NCBI GenBank assembly: GCA_021732405.1
Contig: JAKFVB010000051.1
Coordinates: 1-35,886, forward strand
DNA: 35,886 nt
DNA from: Methylotenera sp.
Lineage (GTDB): Bacteria; Pseudomonadota; Gammaproteobacteria; Burkholderiales; Methylophilaceae
Reading direction: 5' to 3'
Position 1 is the first letter of the stretch, and each line of letters opens with the position of its first letter. The translations under genes were made by a program, and so were the position numbers. The notes under the pieces were generated by a model. It made no database searches, was not told the origin of the DNA, and worked only from the letters and a program-made list of their open reading frames with translations. Below are positions 16,637 through 25,222 of the stretch, one piece after another.

Positions 16637-19336
16637 TTACTCTGTCTGTTTAATCGGGGGCAAAGGCGCAAAATAGCCCATGATAAGTAACAGGACACCA
16701 GCGCCTATAAACGAAGCAATACGTGCAACAGAGCCTTGTTGTGCGAGGTCGAAAAAGAATAGTTTTAGTACTACCAATCCCATCAGTGCAGCACCCACCA
16801 TCCACAGCATGCGTCTAGATTGTTTATGGGCAAGCAACATCAGTACAAATGCACTCAAACTCCATAAAAAGGTAAATGCCATTTGTACGGTGGCATTGCT
16901 AAAAATAGCTGTCCATTGAAATGGCGTGCCAGCCCAATGGTGCAGGGTTCGTAGCCACATACCGTTAATCAGAGTAAAGGCCATTAAGCCTGCAATGATG
17001 TAGATGGTTTTTTCTAGTGCAAGAAAATGTTGTTTGAAATTGCGCGTCCAAATCAATAGACTCAACAGAATTGCACCAAGTGTAATATCAAGTGGATTGA
17101 GTATTGGAAGATAGGGCAATGGTGCTGGACTGCCGCTAGAATCTAACGACATGAACATAAACCATGCGCATAAAAATACCATGATAGGTGCAATACCCAC
17201 CCAAACCCAGGCGCGATTTATTGCGGTATTTTGATTGGTTTTTTGCCAATGCATAATGCCAGCCGTGATGATAAGCGGCACAACTGCCCAGCCAATAGCC
17301 AGCCAAACGCCAGATGTGATGATAGTTGACAGATAATGTTGCCATTCGATACCGCCAATAATTGCGGTTATCCATAATAAAGCGCCGCGAAATATTGCAT
17401 GCCCAGGCATCACATCACGGGTTAGTAGCCAAATATAAGCCACAAAAGTGATTAACCAACTGTAAAAGCCCATATGCGCAAATGGGTGGGTACTTAAGAA
17501 ATCAATCGCCAACACAAATGCCATTACTGGAAGTAGCAGGCAGGATAAGTTTGCTAAAGCTGGCCATTTAAGTTTGCTTGAAACCAACGGTAATAACACG
17601 CTGGTAATAGCCACAAAAGCTAATGCTGCATGCGCAAAAAAGAGGGGTGGTAAAAAAGTATCAATTGCAGTTAAGCCTGCACCTACCCACCACAGCCAAC
17701 CCCAAACAGCTAATAACGGCGCTATAAATGCAAATTTACTGTTCTGATAATAGTTTAATAAAGCGCCGCATGCCCATCCCGATAGCGCAATAAAGGCGAC
17801 ACCTAAACACATATTTTGATGCGCAGTTGGCGTTAATCCTGTTAATCCCCAGCCAACTACAAATGCCCCTGCACCTAGTAATTGCAAGGCCAAGCCAGAT
17901 AGCGTGGGGAATAAGCGTTGTTGTTTTAATCCAACCCATAATAAGCCTACGCCTTCAACTGCCCAAGCGGCAGATGTCCAGCGTCCATCTAACGATAATG
18001 GTATGGTGAGTGTCGCAAAACCAATGCCTAATGCTAAAAAGCATTCGCCTAAAAATTGCAACGTTTCACGCTTGCGTGTAAGCAGCCACCAAGCTAGCGC
18101 AATATAAAACACACCGACTATTAGCGAGCTGTAAGCCATGCCATAAGGTGTATTTTTAAGTAGCGCGTATTGCAAACTAAAGCTTACTAGCGGTGTACCA
18201 AACACCAATGTTGCATCGATGTAATCGCTGGCTTTGGTGGCTTGTCGATGTGCAAATAGCACCGCGATTAGCGTAAACAATAAGAAGAAAATAATGAGAA
18301 ATGGCTCTGTGCTAGCAAAATAGGTTGGCGTATAGTTTTTTGCGCCCCACAGTGAGCCCACAATAAAGGTAAACCCCCAACCCAGAATATTAAGCGGGCG
18401 CCAACTTTTATAAAAAGCGATAAAAGCAATCGCTACGTTTAGCACTAAATAGTAGCTGAACAAGCCAACATGACTACCATCGCCAGTTGACGTCAGAATT
18501 GGTGCCAAAAAACCACCTGTGAAACCTAATATAGCCAGTGGCATGGCAGACTGTTTTATTGCAATTAATGCCGATAAAAAAGCGACTGCGGCAAGCAATG
18601 TGAAAGCTGTACCTGCTGGTATCAGCCCATATAGTTTTAGTGCCGAAAAAATGGTTAAGTACAGTACGCCAACACCGCCACCTTGCAGCGCCCATGCATA
18701 TTGCGTGCGTTTTTCACGCAAACGCCAACCTATTGCCAACAAAGCCAACCCACCAACAGCAATGGCAGCAAGGCGTAATTGAATCGGAATGATGCCGTTA
18801 TCAACCACCATTTTGAGTAGAAAACTAATGCCGATAAATAAAATAACGACACCCGCGCGCACCATGGTGTTGCCACCAAACAGCCAGTTTTTGGCTAAGG
18901 CAAACACTTGTTCAATGATATTAAGACTTTCGGGCGTAATGGTTTTGCTGTCATTTCGTGCGTTGGATGCAGTTAAGTTAATTGACTGAGCCGAGCTTGC
19001 TTCTATATTAACTGGGATAGCGGCAGCTTTTATTTCGTTATTTTGCGTGGTGGTTTGCGCTAAATCGTTGGGTTTTTCTTGTGGCGCAGATGCTGTATTG
19101 TCTGGCTGATATAGCGTGGTTTGAGAAATGGTGGGCGTAGCTTTTTGAGCGAGATTTTGCTGAGTAGACAGTTGTTTTGCTTCTAATGCATACAAGCGTT
19201 TTTTAAGTTGCGTTAATTCATGCTCTATATTTTGCAACTGTTGCTGCGCATCACCTTTGTTGAATAAGCCAATAAATCCAACAAAACCGCCTATGCAAAT
19301 TACTACACCTAATAAACCTAATAGAAGCCATTCCAT
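16637..19336 (-). CDS. DUF2339 family multi-pass membrane protein
   Basis: An 899-residue integral membrane protein. It starts with a short membrane helix (residues 3-25), then a coiled coil (about 30-57, QLQNIEHELTQLKKRLYALE), a low-complexity Ser/Thr/Gln/Asn-rich stretch (60-135), and then more than 20 closely packed hydrophobic helices to the end (GNTMVRAGVVILFIGISFLLK at the start of the first block). This layout is that of DUF2339 proteins, which have no established biochemical function. The number of membrane helices suggests a channel or transporter, or a lipid or polymer handling role. It follows the amidohydrolase by 29 bases with a good ribosome site (AAAGGGAG) and precedes lplT by 48 bases. 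Confidence 0.85.
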   Translation of the reverse strand: MEWLLLGLLGVVICIGGFVGFIGLFNKGDAQQQLQNIEHELTQLKKRLYALEAKQLSTQQNLAQKATPTISQTTLYQPDNTASAPQEKPNDLAQTTTQNNEIKAAAIPVNIEASSAQSINLTASNARNDSKTITPESLNIIEQVFALAKNWLFGGNTMVRAGVVILFIGISFLLKMVVDNGIIPIQLRLAAIAVGGLALLAIGWRLREKRTQYAWALQGGGVGVLYLTIFSALKLYGLIPAGTAFTLLAAVAFLSALIAIKQSAMPLAILGFTGGFLAPILTSTGDGSHVGLFSYYLVLNVAIAFIAFYKSWRPLNILGWGFTFIVGSLWGAKNYTPTYFASTEPFLIIFFLLFTLIAVLFAHRQATKASDYIDATLVFGTPLVSFSLQYALLKNTPYGMAYSSLIVGVFYIALAWWLLTRKRETLQFLGECFLALGIGFATLTIPLSLDGRWTSAAWAVEGVGLLWVGLKQQRLFPTLSGLALQLLGAGAFVVGWGLTGLTPTAHQNMCLGVAFIALSGWACGALLNYYQNSKFAFIAPLLAVWGWLWWVGAGLTAIDTFLPPLFFAHAALAFVAITSVLLPLVSSKLKWPALANLSCLLLPVMAFVLAIDFLSTHPFAHMGFYSWLITFVAYIWLLTRDVMPGHAIFRGALLWITAIIGGIEWQHYLSTIITSGVWLAIGWAVVPLIITAGIMHWQKTNQNTAINRAWVWVGIAPIMVFLCAWFMFMSLDSSGSPAPLPYLPILNPLDITLGAILLSLLIWTRNFKQHFLALEKTIYIIAGLMAFTLINGMWLRTLHHWAGTPFQWTAIFSNATVQMAFTFLWSLSAFVLMLLAHKQSRRMLWMVGAALMGLVVLKLFFFDLAQQGSVARIASFIGAGVLLLIMGYFAPLPPIKQTE

Positions 19337-19365
19337 TTTTTACTCCCTTTTTCTTGTATTTATTG

Positions 19366-20580
19366 TTATATTTTAAAAAAAGATTTGGTTTCAAATATAC
19401 TGTTGGCAAACTTGGTACCATCAAGTGCAAGAAGTCGCTTAACGGCAAAATCAAACAATAAAGCGTTATGGTTTTTTAAAGTCTGTAAAAATGGCACATA
19501 TTCCATATTAAGTAAGCCCTGTTTTGCCAAAGATTGCGTGTTGATAAGCGGCAATATGCCAGGAAGCGGGTAATCGGAGCCGTTTAATAGCCGATGATGC
19601 CAATCGGCGCGCTGTAATATGGGCTTAATTGCCCAAGCATGATTAATTAAAGTTAATGCAGAAATTTCACCAAATACCAATTGTTGATAATCTGGCGTAT
19701 CCATTAGCCGAGCAAACAAATCAAAACTTTTAATGCGTTTATTGTTGTGATCTAAATCTTCATCAAATCCATCGCTAGCACAATGCGCCAGCACAACACG
19801 CACACCAGCATCTAGTGCACGGCGCATGCGGAGTGGGTTGCCATGTGCCTGATTGCCACCTTGCACCGCACTTTCTGCACCGGTATGGCTAATAATAGGC
19901 ATGTTTAAGCTTTGCAATTTACGATAAAAAAGGTCACATTTAGAGTTCGCTGGGTCTATGCCCATGCCAGATGGCAACCATTTAACCGCTCTTGCGCCTT
20001 GTGCATGGGCAAGGTCTAATGCATCAATAGCATCTGCACGATACGGATGAATACTGCACACCCATTCAAACCTATCGGCGTTTTGTCTAGCTAGCGCTGC
20101 TGCATATGCATTGGGAACATGAAAAATAGAGTGGTCTTTTATGGGCTGGCCATTTTCATCATGAAACCAGTCAAATGCAAACAGCATCAGCTTAAAACCA
20201 ACAGGCATATCCTCTAATTTTGCCAGCATGCGTTGCACGGTGCTGTTATCAATATCGCCATCCACGGCGCAACTGCCATTCATATAAAAGTTTTTTTGCA
20301 CTTTTAATATGGGGTGCCAGTAGCTATCCATGTTGGGGCTAGACCAAATGCCGCTATCACTATCACCTGTGCCAACTAAGTGTACATGCGTGTCCCACAC
20401 TTGCTCTGGCCTAATGCCGTGCCAAATTTCTTGCATAAGCGGATGTTGCTTAATCTCGTCTGGCAGCTTGGTTAAGCAGGGATTACTTAACCCGTTTTCG
20501 GGCCAGAATTTTAATCCAGCATAACCAATGCCCGATAAACCTAACAGGCCAAGCCCACTCAAAAACTGGCGGCGATTCAT
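19366..20580 (-). CDS. Tat-exported amidohydrolase-2 family metal-dependent hydrolase
   Basis: A 404-residue protein starting MNRRQFLSGLGLLGLSGIGY, a twin-arginine signal, so it should be folded in the cytoplasm and exported, probably already holding its metal. The rest is a TIM-barrel hydrolase of the amidohydrolase-2 superfamily: HxH metal ligands His65 and His67 in DTHVHLVG, a later ISHTG histidine, HCASDGF, and the conserved Asp in NGSDYP near the C-terminus. Members decarboxylate or hydrolyse varied small substrates; the substrate here is unknown. Its start overlaps the aas stop by one base (TAATG), so the two are probably translationally coupled, which ties it to phospholipid turnover by context. 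A periplasmic member of this family in a lipid locus is unusual. Confidence 0.85.
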   Translation of the reverse strand: MNRRQFLSGLGLLGLSGIGYAGLKFWPENGLSNPCLTKLPDEIKQHPLMQEIWHGIRPEQVWDTHVHLVGTGDSDSGIWSSPNMDSYWHPILKVQKNFYMNGSCAVDGDIDNSTVQRMLAKLEDMPVGFKLMLFAFDWFHDENGQPIKDHSIFHVPNAYAAALARQNADRFEWVCSIHPYRADAIDALDLAHAQGARAVKWLPSGMGIDPANSKCDLFYRKLQSLNMPIISHTGAESAVQGGNQAHGNPLRMRRALDAGVRVVLAHCASDGFDEDLDHNNKRIKSFDLFARLMDTPDYQQLVFGEISALTLINHAWAIKPILQRADWHHRLLNGSDYPLPGILPLINTQSLAKQGLLNMEYVPFLQTLKNHNALLFDFAVKRLLALDGTKFANSIFETKSFFKI

Positions 20581-22739
20581 TATGCCGCTTCTGCCATTTG
20601 TTTTAATGTCACATAGTCGGTCTTGCCTGTGCCCAGCAATGGCAATTCATCAATGCGTACGATTTTGCGCGCAATGGCGATTTCCGGCTGTTTCAGGTTT
20701 TTAGCCACCATTTGTAAATCTTCACGTTTTAAGGCTGGGTCTGTAGTGAATAAAACAATGGTTTCGCCACGTTGCACATCAGTTTGTGAGCTAGCCGCAT
20801 GTTGGTATTCTGGCGCAGCAGTATTGGCGATTTTTTCGACCACTTCTAATGAAACCATTTCACCCGCTATTTTGGCAAAACGTTTCACACGACCTTTGAT
20901 ATGAATAAAGCCTTGTGCGTCTACCTCTACAATATCACCCGTGTTGTACCAGCCATCATCCGTAGGCTTTAGCACGCCAGGCGCATCAAAAAGGTAGTAA
21001 CCCATCATCACATTTTCGCCCCGCACATGTAGTAAGCCGCCATTTTCTATACCTGGAACTGACTCTAATTTATGCTCTAATCCTGGTACAAATTGGCCTA
21101 CCGTGCCATTCAAATTAGCCATAGGCGTATTGGCAGAAAGTACAGGCGCACACTCTGTTGTGCCATAGCCTTCTAAAATGCGGATGCCAAATTTTTCAGC
21201 ATAAGTTTTGCGTACTTCATCATTTAATTTTTCAGCGCCTGCAATCACTAGGCGCAGTTTGTAAAAATCGTACGGATGGGCAAACTTGGCGTAATTGCCC
21301 AAAAAGGTACTGGTTGAAAACAGCACCGTGCAACCACGGTCGTAAATCACTTCTGGAATCACTTTATATTGCAATGGGGACGGAAAAAGTAGGATTTTAA
21401 TACCGTTAAATAATGGCAGTAACGAGCCAGTAAAGCCAAATGCATGAAATATCGGCAGCGCCATCATAAATTTATCGGTCGGATTAAAGTCGATTATCGC
21501 CATAATCTGCGCTACATTAGCCAGTATGCTTTGGTGCGAATGAACGACACCTTTTGGTTTGCCCTCAGAGCCTGAAGTAAAAAGCACCACAGCAGGCTTG
21601 CTGGGTTCACTTACTTCCATAGCTACGCGCGGATAATGCAAGGCATAACCCATTAACCATGCACGATCCAACACGTTAAATTGCGCGCGTAAATCTTCTA
21701 AATAAATAATATTTAGATTATCTAAATGGCTGATTTCATTCTCTAACTTGGCGGTTTCTATAAATTTACGCGATGTAATCACCGTTTTTACATTGGCGGC
21801 AATACAGGCGTTTTGCATACCCGCCGTGCCTGATGTGTAATTGAGCATAGCTGGTATACGGTTAAATGCACTCATGCCTAAAATAAGCGCCAATGTATTG
21901 GTCACGTTTGGCATTAATACGCCAACGGCCTCAGCTGGCGCGCTGATTTTGGTAGCCAAACGTCCAAGTGCCAAGCTTTTTTTAAGCAAAGCTTGATAGG
22001 TTTCTTCTACTTCATTCAGATCTTCAATTAGCTTATAACTGCCATCAAATTTATCAACAGCATCTAAAAAGGCCTCAAATAGAGTACGGCTTTTTTGCGT
22101 TTGAAAAAGCATATGTTGCATGACACTACGCATGCCTTCACCCGCTATGCGGCGGCGCTGTTTTGCAGATAATGGTGCATGTGCGTTTTGGGGAATATCA
22201 ATATGGGTGACAGGCTGAATTGTTAAAGTAACTTTAGGCAGAATTTTGCGTGGATGCTCGTTAGATAGTCGTCCGAAATAAGACTCGGCTGCGCCATCTA
22301 CGCGAACAGGCAAAATAGTCGCACCAGTTTTGGCGGCTACAAAACCAGGGCCGTCATACACTTTCATTAAAGCCCCAGTTAAAGTGATACGACCCTCTGG
22401 AAAAATCACCACATTTTGGCCTGCCTCAAGCAATTTGATGACTTTTTTCATGGCTAACGGCGATGTAGGATCAACTGCCAAATAAGGCGTTAAGCGTAAA
22501 AACTGCCTAAACCACCAACTTTTTAATACGGTGGTGTGCACTACAAAAGTGGCTGTTACTGGCAAATACAAACCCAGTAAAAAACCATCTAAAAACGATT
22601 CATGATTGGCTACAATTAACAGGCCGTTGGTTTTTGATATATTTTCTTTAGAGCCATTTTCTTTGGGTACGTTTTCTAAACCACGTACTTTGACGCGAAA
22701 CAGAATTTTGCAGATTAATCGTAAAAATTTAGCCAGCAT
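20580..22739 (-). CDS. aas: Acyl-ACP synthetase / 2-acylglycerophosphoethanolamine acyltransferase Aas
   Basis: A 719-residue bifunctional membrane enzyme, the same length as E. coli Aas. The N-terminal PlsC-type acyltransferase has NHESFLDG (catalytic His46, Asp51) and FPEGRIT. The C-terminal AMP-forming synthetase has the loop TSGSEGKPKGVVHSH, GYGTTECAP and YNTGDIVE. Together they charge a fatty acid onto ACP and re-acylate lysophospholipid at the inner leaflet; LplT, encoded further down the run, supplies that substrate. A short Lys/Asn/Ser-rich insert sits at residues 24-38. It follows the ArsR-type gene by 27 bases, which would make it the first structural gene under that regulator. Confidence 0.94.
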   Translation of the reverse strand: MLAKFLRLICKILFRVKVRGLENVPKENGSKENISKTNGLLIVANHESFLDGFLLGLYLPVTATFVVHTTVLKSWWFRQFLRLTPYLAVDPTSPLAMKKVIKLLEAGQNVVIFPEGRITLTGALMKVYDGPGFVAAKTGATILPVRVDGAAESYFGRLSNEHPRKILPKVTLTIQPVTHIDIPQNAHAPLSAKQRRRIAGEGMRSVMQHMLFQTQKSRTLFEAFLDAVDKFDGSYKLIEDLNEVEETYQALLKKSLALGRLATKISAPAEAVGVLMPNVTNTLALILGMSAFNRIPAMLNYTSGTAGMQNACIAANVKTVITSRKFIETAKLENEISHLDNLNIIYLEDLRAQFNVLDRAWLMGYALHYPRVAMEVSEPSKPAVVLFTSGSEGKPKGVVHSHQSILANVAQIMAIIDFNPTDKFMMALPIFHAFGFTGSLLPLFNGIKILLFPSPLQYKVIPEVIYDRGCTVLFSTSTFLGNYAKFAHPYDFYKLRLVIAGAEKLNDEVRKTYAEKFGIRILEGYGTTECAPVLSANTPMANLNGTVGQFVPGLEHKLESVPGIENGGLLHVRGENVMMGYYLFDAPGVLKPTDDGWYNTGDIVEVDAQGFIHIKGRVKRFAKIAGEMVSLEVVEKIANTAAPEYQHAASSQTDVQRGETIVLFTTDPALKREDLQMVAKNLKQPEIAIARKIVRIDELPLLGTGKTDYVTLKQMAEAA

Positions 22740-22766
22740 TGTTTTCCCCTTATTTGTTTTTTTATT

Positions 22767-23072
22767 TTAAGTTTCGGTACTAATATAAGCCAATACCAAT
22801 TTTAATGCATCGGTGATAAACGCTTTATCAATCCAAAAAAACACTTCTTTACCGACTTTTTCAGATTGTAGGGCGCCGCTACTTTGCAGTATTTTTAAAT
22901 GATGGGTGACTGCCGTGCGGCTTAAGGTAGAAGCTGCGATGATTTGCAAAGTGCTTAGCCGCTCATTTGCCTCAAATGCAAGCAGAATGCGCTGCCGATG
23001 CGAATCGCCTAAGGCGATAAATAGCTCTGCCATGTTTTGCCAAGCAGGTGGAATAGTCAATACTTGTTTCAT
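22767..23072 (-). CDS. ArsR-family winged-helix transcriptional regulator
   Basis: A 101-residue ArsR/SmtB-fold repressor. LFIALGDSHRQRILLAF opens the domain, the recognition helix is in SRTAVTHHLKILQSSGAL (about 51-68), and EKVGKEVFFWID forms the wing. It contains no cysteine and lacks the usual metal-binding motifs (no ELCVC, no C-terminal His/Asp site), so the signal is probably not a thiophilic metal. It is first in a ten-gene minus-strand run, 27 bases before aas. A palindrome that overlaps its start codon suggests autorepression and control of the run. The ATG at 23070-23072 has no ribosome site; promoter spacing suggests a leaderless message. A downstream start at Met13 would cut the first helix and also lacks a ribosome site. 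Confidence 0.88.
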   Translation of the reverse strand: MKQVLTIPPAWQNMAELFIALGDSHRQRILLAFEANERLSTLQIIAASTLSRTAVTHHLKILQSSGALQSEKVGKEVFFWIDKAFITDALKLVLAYISTET

Positions 23073-23098
23073 AACTATATAATTAGTTATTTAGTTAT
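23071..23098. promoter_or_regulatory. Probable operator of the ArsR-type regulator
   Basis: A perfect inverted repeat, ATAACTA / TAGTTAT (23071-23077 and 23084-23090), with a 6-base spacer, plus a further direct copy of the right half (TTAGTTAT at 23083-23090 and 23091-23098). It covers the predicted -10 element and two bases of the regulator's start codon. Position and symmetry fit an autorepressor site; binding is inferred. Confidence 0.7.
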
Positions 23099-23107
23099 GT
23101 CTGTCAA
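23078..23107 (-). promoter_or_regulatory. Sigma-70 promoter of the ArsR-headed run
   Basis: On the minus strand a consensus -35 TTGACA (23107-23102) is followed after 18 bases by ATTATA (23083-23078). The start codon A (23072) lies 6 bases past that -10, so transcription would begin at or within a base or two of the ATG. Confidence 0.65.
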
Positions 23108-23161
23108 GCATTATTTTAAAGAATCAAAATTGACACTAAACATATGATGAAAAGCACAAAC

Positions 23162-23192
23162 AAAAAACGGACACCTAGGTGTCCGTTTTTTT
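23162..23192. terminator. Bidirectional intrinsic terminator after amtB
   Basis: CGGACAC / GTGTCCG with a CTAG loop, extended by A6 on the left and T7 on the right. This forms a near-perfect palindrome of about 30 bases. On the minus strand it ends amtB transcription 55 bases after the stop and insulates the ArsR-headed run downstream. Confidence 0.92.
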
Positions 23193-23246
23193 ACTCAAAA
23201 ATAAGTCTTAAGTATTGACTAACTTAACGCTTTATTTGGCCCAATA

Positions 23247-24800
23247 TTATGAATGATAAGCGCGCTCACCATGTTCAGTTGTATCTAAGCCTTCACGCTC
23301 TGATTCTTCTGATACACGTAGACCGATTACCAAATCAATAATTTTAAGTGCGATGAATGCAACCACACCTGAAACCACGATTGCAGTACCAACCGCCCAC
23401 AATTGCGCAGTCATTTGTGCGGCAAAGTTATACTCTGCAACACCGTTTGCTACGTAATCGATTACACCTGCGCCGCCAAGTGCTGGGTTAACAAATACAC
23501 CTGTTAACAATGCACCCACAATACCGCCGATAGCATGTACGCCGAATACATCTAGCGCATCATCATAACCAAGCATGTATTTCACTTTAGCCACAAAGAA
23601 GTAGCAGATTGGTGAAACTACCAAGCCGATGATGATTGCACCCATTGGGCCTACAAAACCACATGCTGGAGTAATTGCAACTAAACCTGCAACAGCACCA
23701 GAAGCAGCGCCTAACATAGATGGTTTACCTTTTAATAGCCATTCAGAGAATGTCCATGAAAGGGTTGCAGCACCTGTTGCAATGATTGTGTTAACCAATG
23801 CTAGTGCAGCATAACCATTAGCTTCCAGATTTGAACCAGCGTTGAAACCGAACCAACCTACCCATAGTAAGGCAGCACCAACCATGGTTAATGTTAAGCT
23901 GTGCGGTGTCATAGATTCTTTACCGTAGCCAATACGTTTACCTAATACGTAAGCAGCAACTAAACCAGCCACACCCGCATTAATGTGCACAACTGTACCG
24001 CCTGCAAAATCTAATGCACCTTTAGCCCATAACCAACCTGCATTTGCTAAAACCACATCTAAAGATTCGGCAGTAGTAATTGCATCTGGACCATCCCAGT
24101 ACCAAACCATGTGCGCCATTGGCAAGTAAGCAAACGTGAACCACAACACCATAAATGCTAATACAGCTGAGAATTTCATACGTTCAGCAAATGCACCAAC
24201 AATCAACGCTGGTGTAATGGCCGCAAATGTTAGTTGGAAAGCCACAAATGTCAGTTCAGGAATGTAAACACCTTTACTAAAGGTCGCACCGATTGATTCA
24301 GGTGTAACCCCAGCTAAGAACGCCTTACCTAAGCCGCCAAAGAATGGATTGCCGCCTGTAAACGCAACGCTGTAGCCATACAATGCCCACAAAACAGCCA
24401 TCAGTGAAAAGATCATGAAAACTTGCATCAGCACAGAAAGCATATTTTTTTGACGCACTAAACCGCCATAAAACAATGCCAAGCCAGGAATCACCATTAA
24501 TGTTACCAATACAGTAGAAACAAGCATCCAAGCCGTGTCACCTTTGTTTGGTACAGGCGCTGGTGCTGCCGCTTCAGCTGGTGCCGCTTCTGCAGGCATT
24601 GCTTCCATTGGAGCAGGCTCTGCTGCTGGCATTTCTTCAACCATTGCAGCTGCATCAGCAGGTGCTGCAACTTCAGGTGCAATCACTTCTGCTGCTTGCT
24701 CGGTTGATGGTGCTACAGCATCTTCTGCAAAGCTGGTTGTGCTAATTACACCAGTACTAAGAAGAGCAATTAGCGATAAAACAGATAATATTTTTTTCAT
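23247..24800 (-). CDS. amtB: Ammonium transporter AmtB
   Basis: A 517-residue ammonium channel of the inner membrane. It has a signal peptide (MKKILSVLSLIALLSTGVIS...), then an Ala/Glu/Pro-rich exported segment (about 28-85), then the 11-helix Amt core. The pore twin histidines are His272 in GTVVHINAG and His422 in FGVHAIGG. The Ala/Pro-rich extension is absent from E. coli AmtB but common in betaproteobacterial homologues; its role is unclear. glnK starts upstream with an 11-base gap, the classic glnK-amtB pairing in which GlnK plugs the channel when nitrogen is sufficient. Expression probably comes from the sigma-54 promoter at 26192-26208. Confidence 0.96.
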   Translation of the reverse strand: MKKILSVLSLIALLSTGVISTTSFAEDAVAPSTEQAAEVIAPEVAAPADAAAMVEEMPAAEPAPMEAMPAEAAPAEAAAPAPVPNKGDTAWMLVSTVLVTLMVIPGLALFYGGLVRQKNMLSVLMQVFMIFSLMAVLWALYGYSVAFTGGNPFFGGLGKAFLAGVTPESIGATFSKGVYIPELTFVAFQLTFAAITPALIVGAFAERMKFSAVLAFMVLWFTFAYLPMAHMVWYWDGPDAITTAESLDVVLANAGWLWAKGALDFAGGTVVHINAGVAGLVAAYVLGKRIGYGKESMTPHSLTLTMVGAALLWVGWFGFNAGSNLEANGYAALALVNTIIATGAATLSWTFSEWLLKGKPSMLGAASGAVAGLVAITPACGFVGPMGAIIIGLVVSPICYFFVAKVKYMLGYDDALDVFGVHAIGGIVGALLTGVFVNPALGGAGVIDYVANGVAEYNFAAQMTAQLWAVGTAIVVSGVVAFIALKIIDLVIGLRVSEESEREGLDTTEHGERAYHS

Positions 24801-24811
24801 TTTATGGCCCC

Positions 24812-25159
<348 letters not shown>

Positions 25160-25175
25160 CTATTGGCAGGTTATT

Positions 25176-25198
25176 AAAAAGCCAATTATCTAATTGGC
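25176..25198 (-). terminator. Hairpin terminator or attenuator between torF-like gene and glnK
   Basis: On the minus strand GCCAATT / AATTGGC pair around a 4-base loop, followed by TTTTT (25180-25176). It lies 25 bases after the porin stop and 26 bases before the glnK start. It looks like an intrinsic terminator, which inside an operon would lower glnK-amtB expression relative to the porin. Confidence 0.65.
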
Positions 25199-25222
25199 CT
25201 TTTGTTTATAAATTAAAATAAT

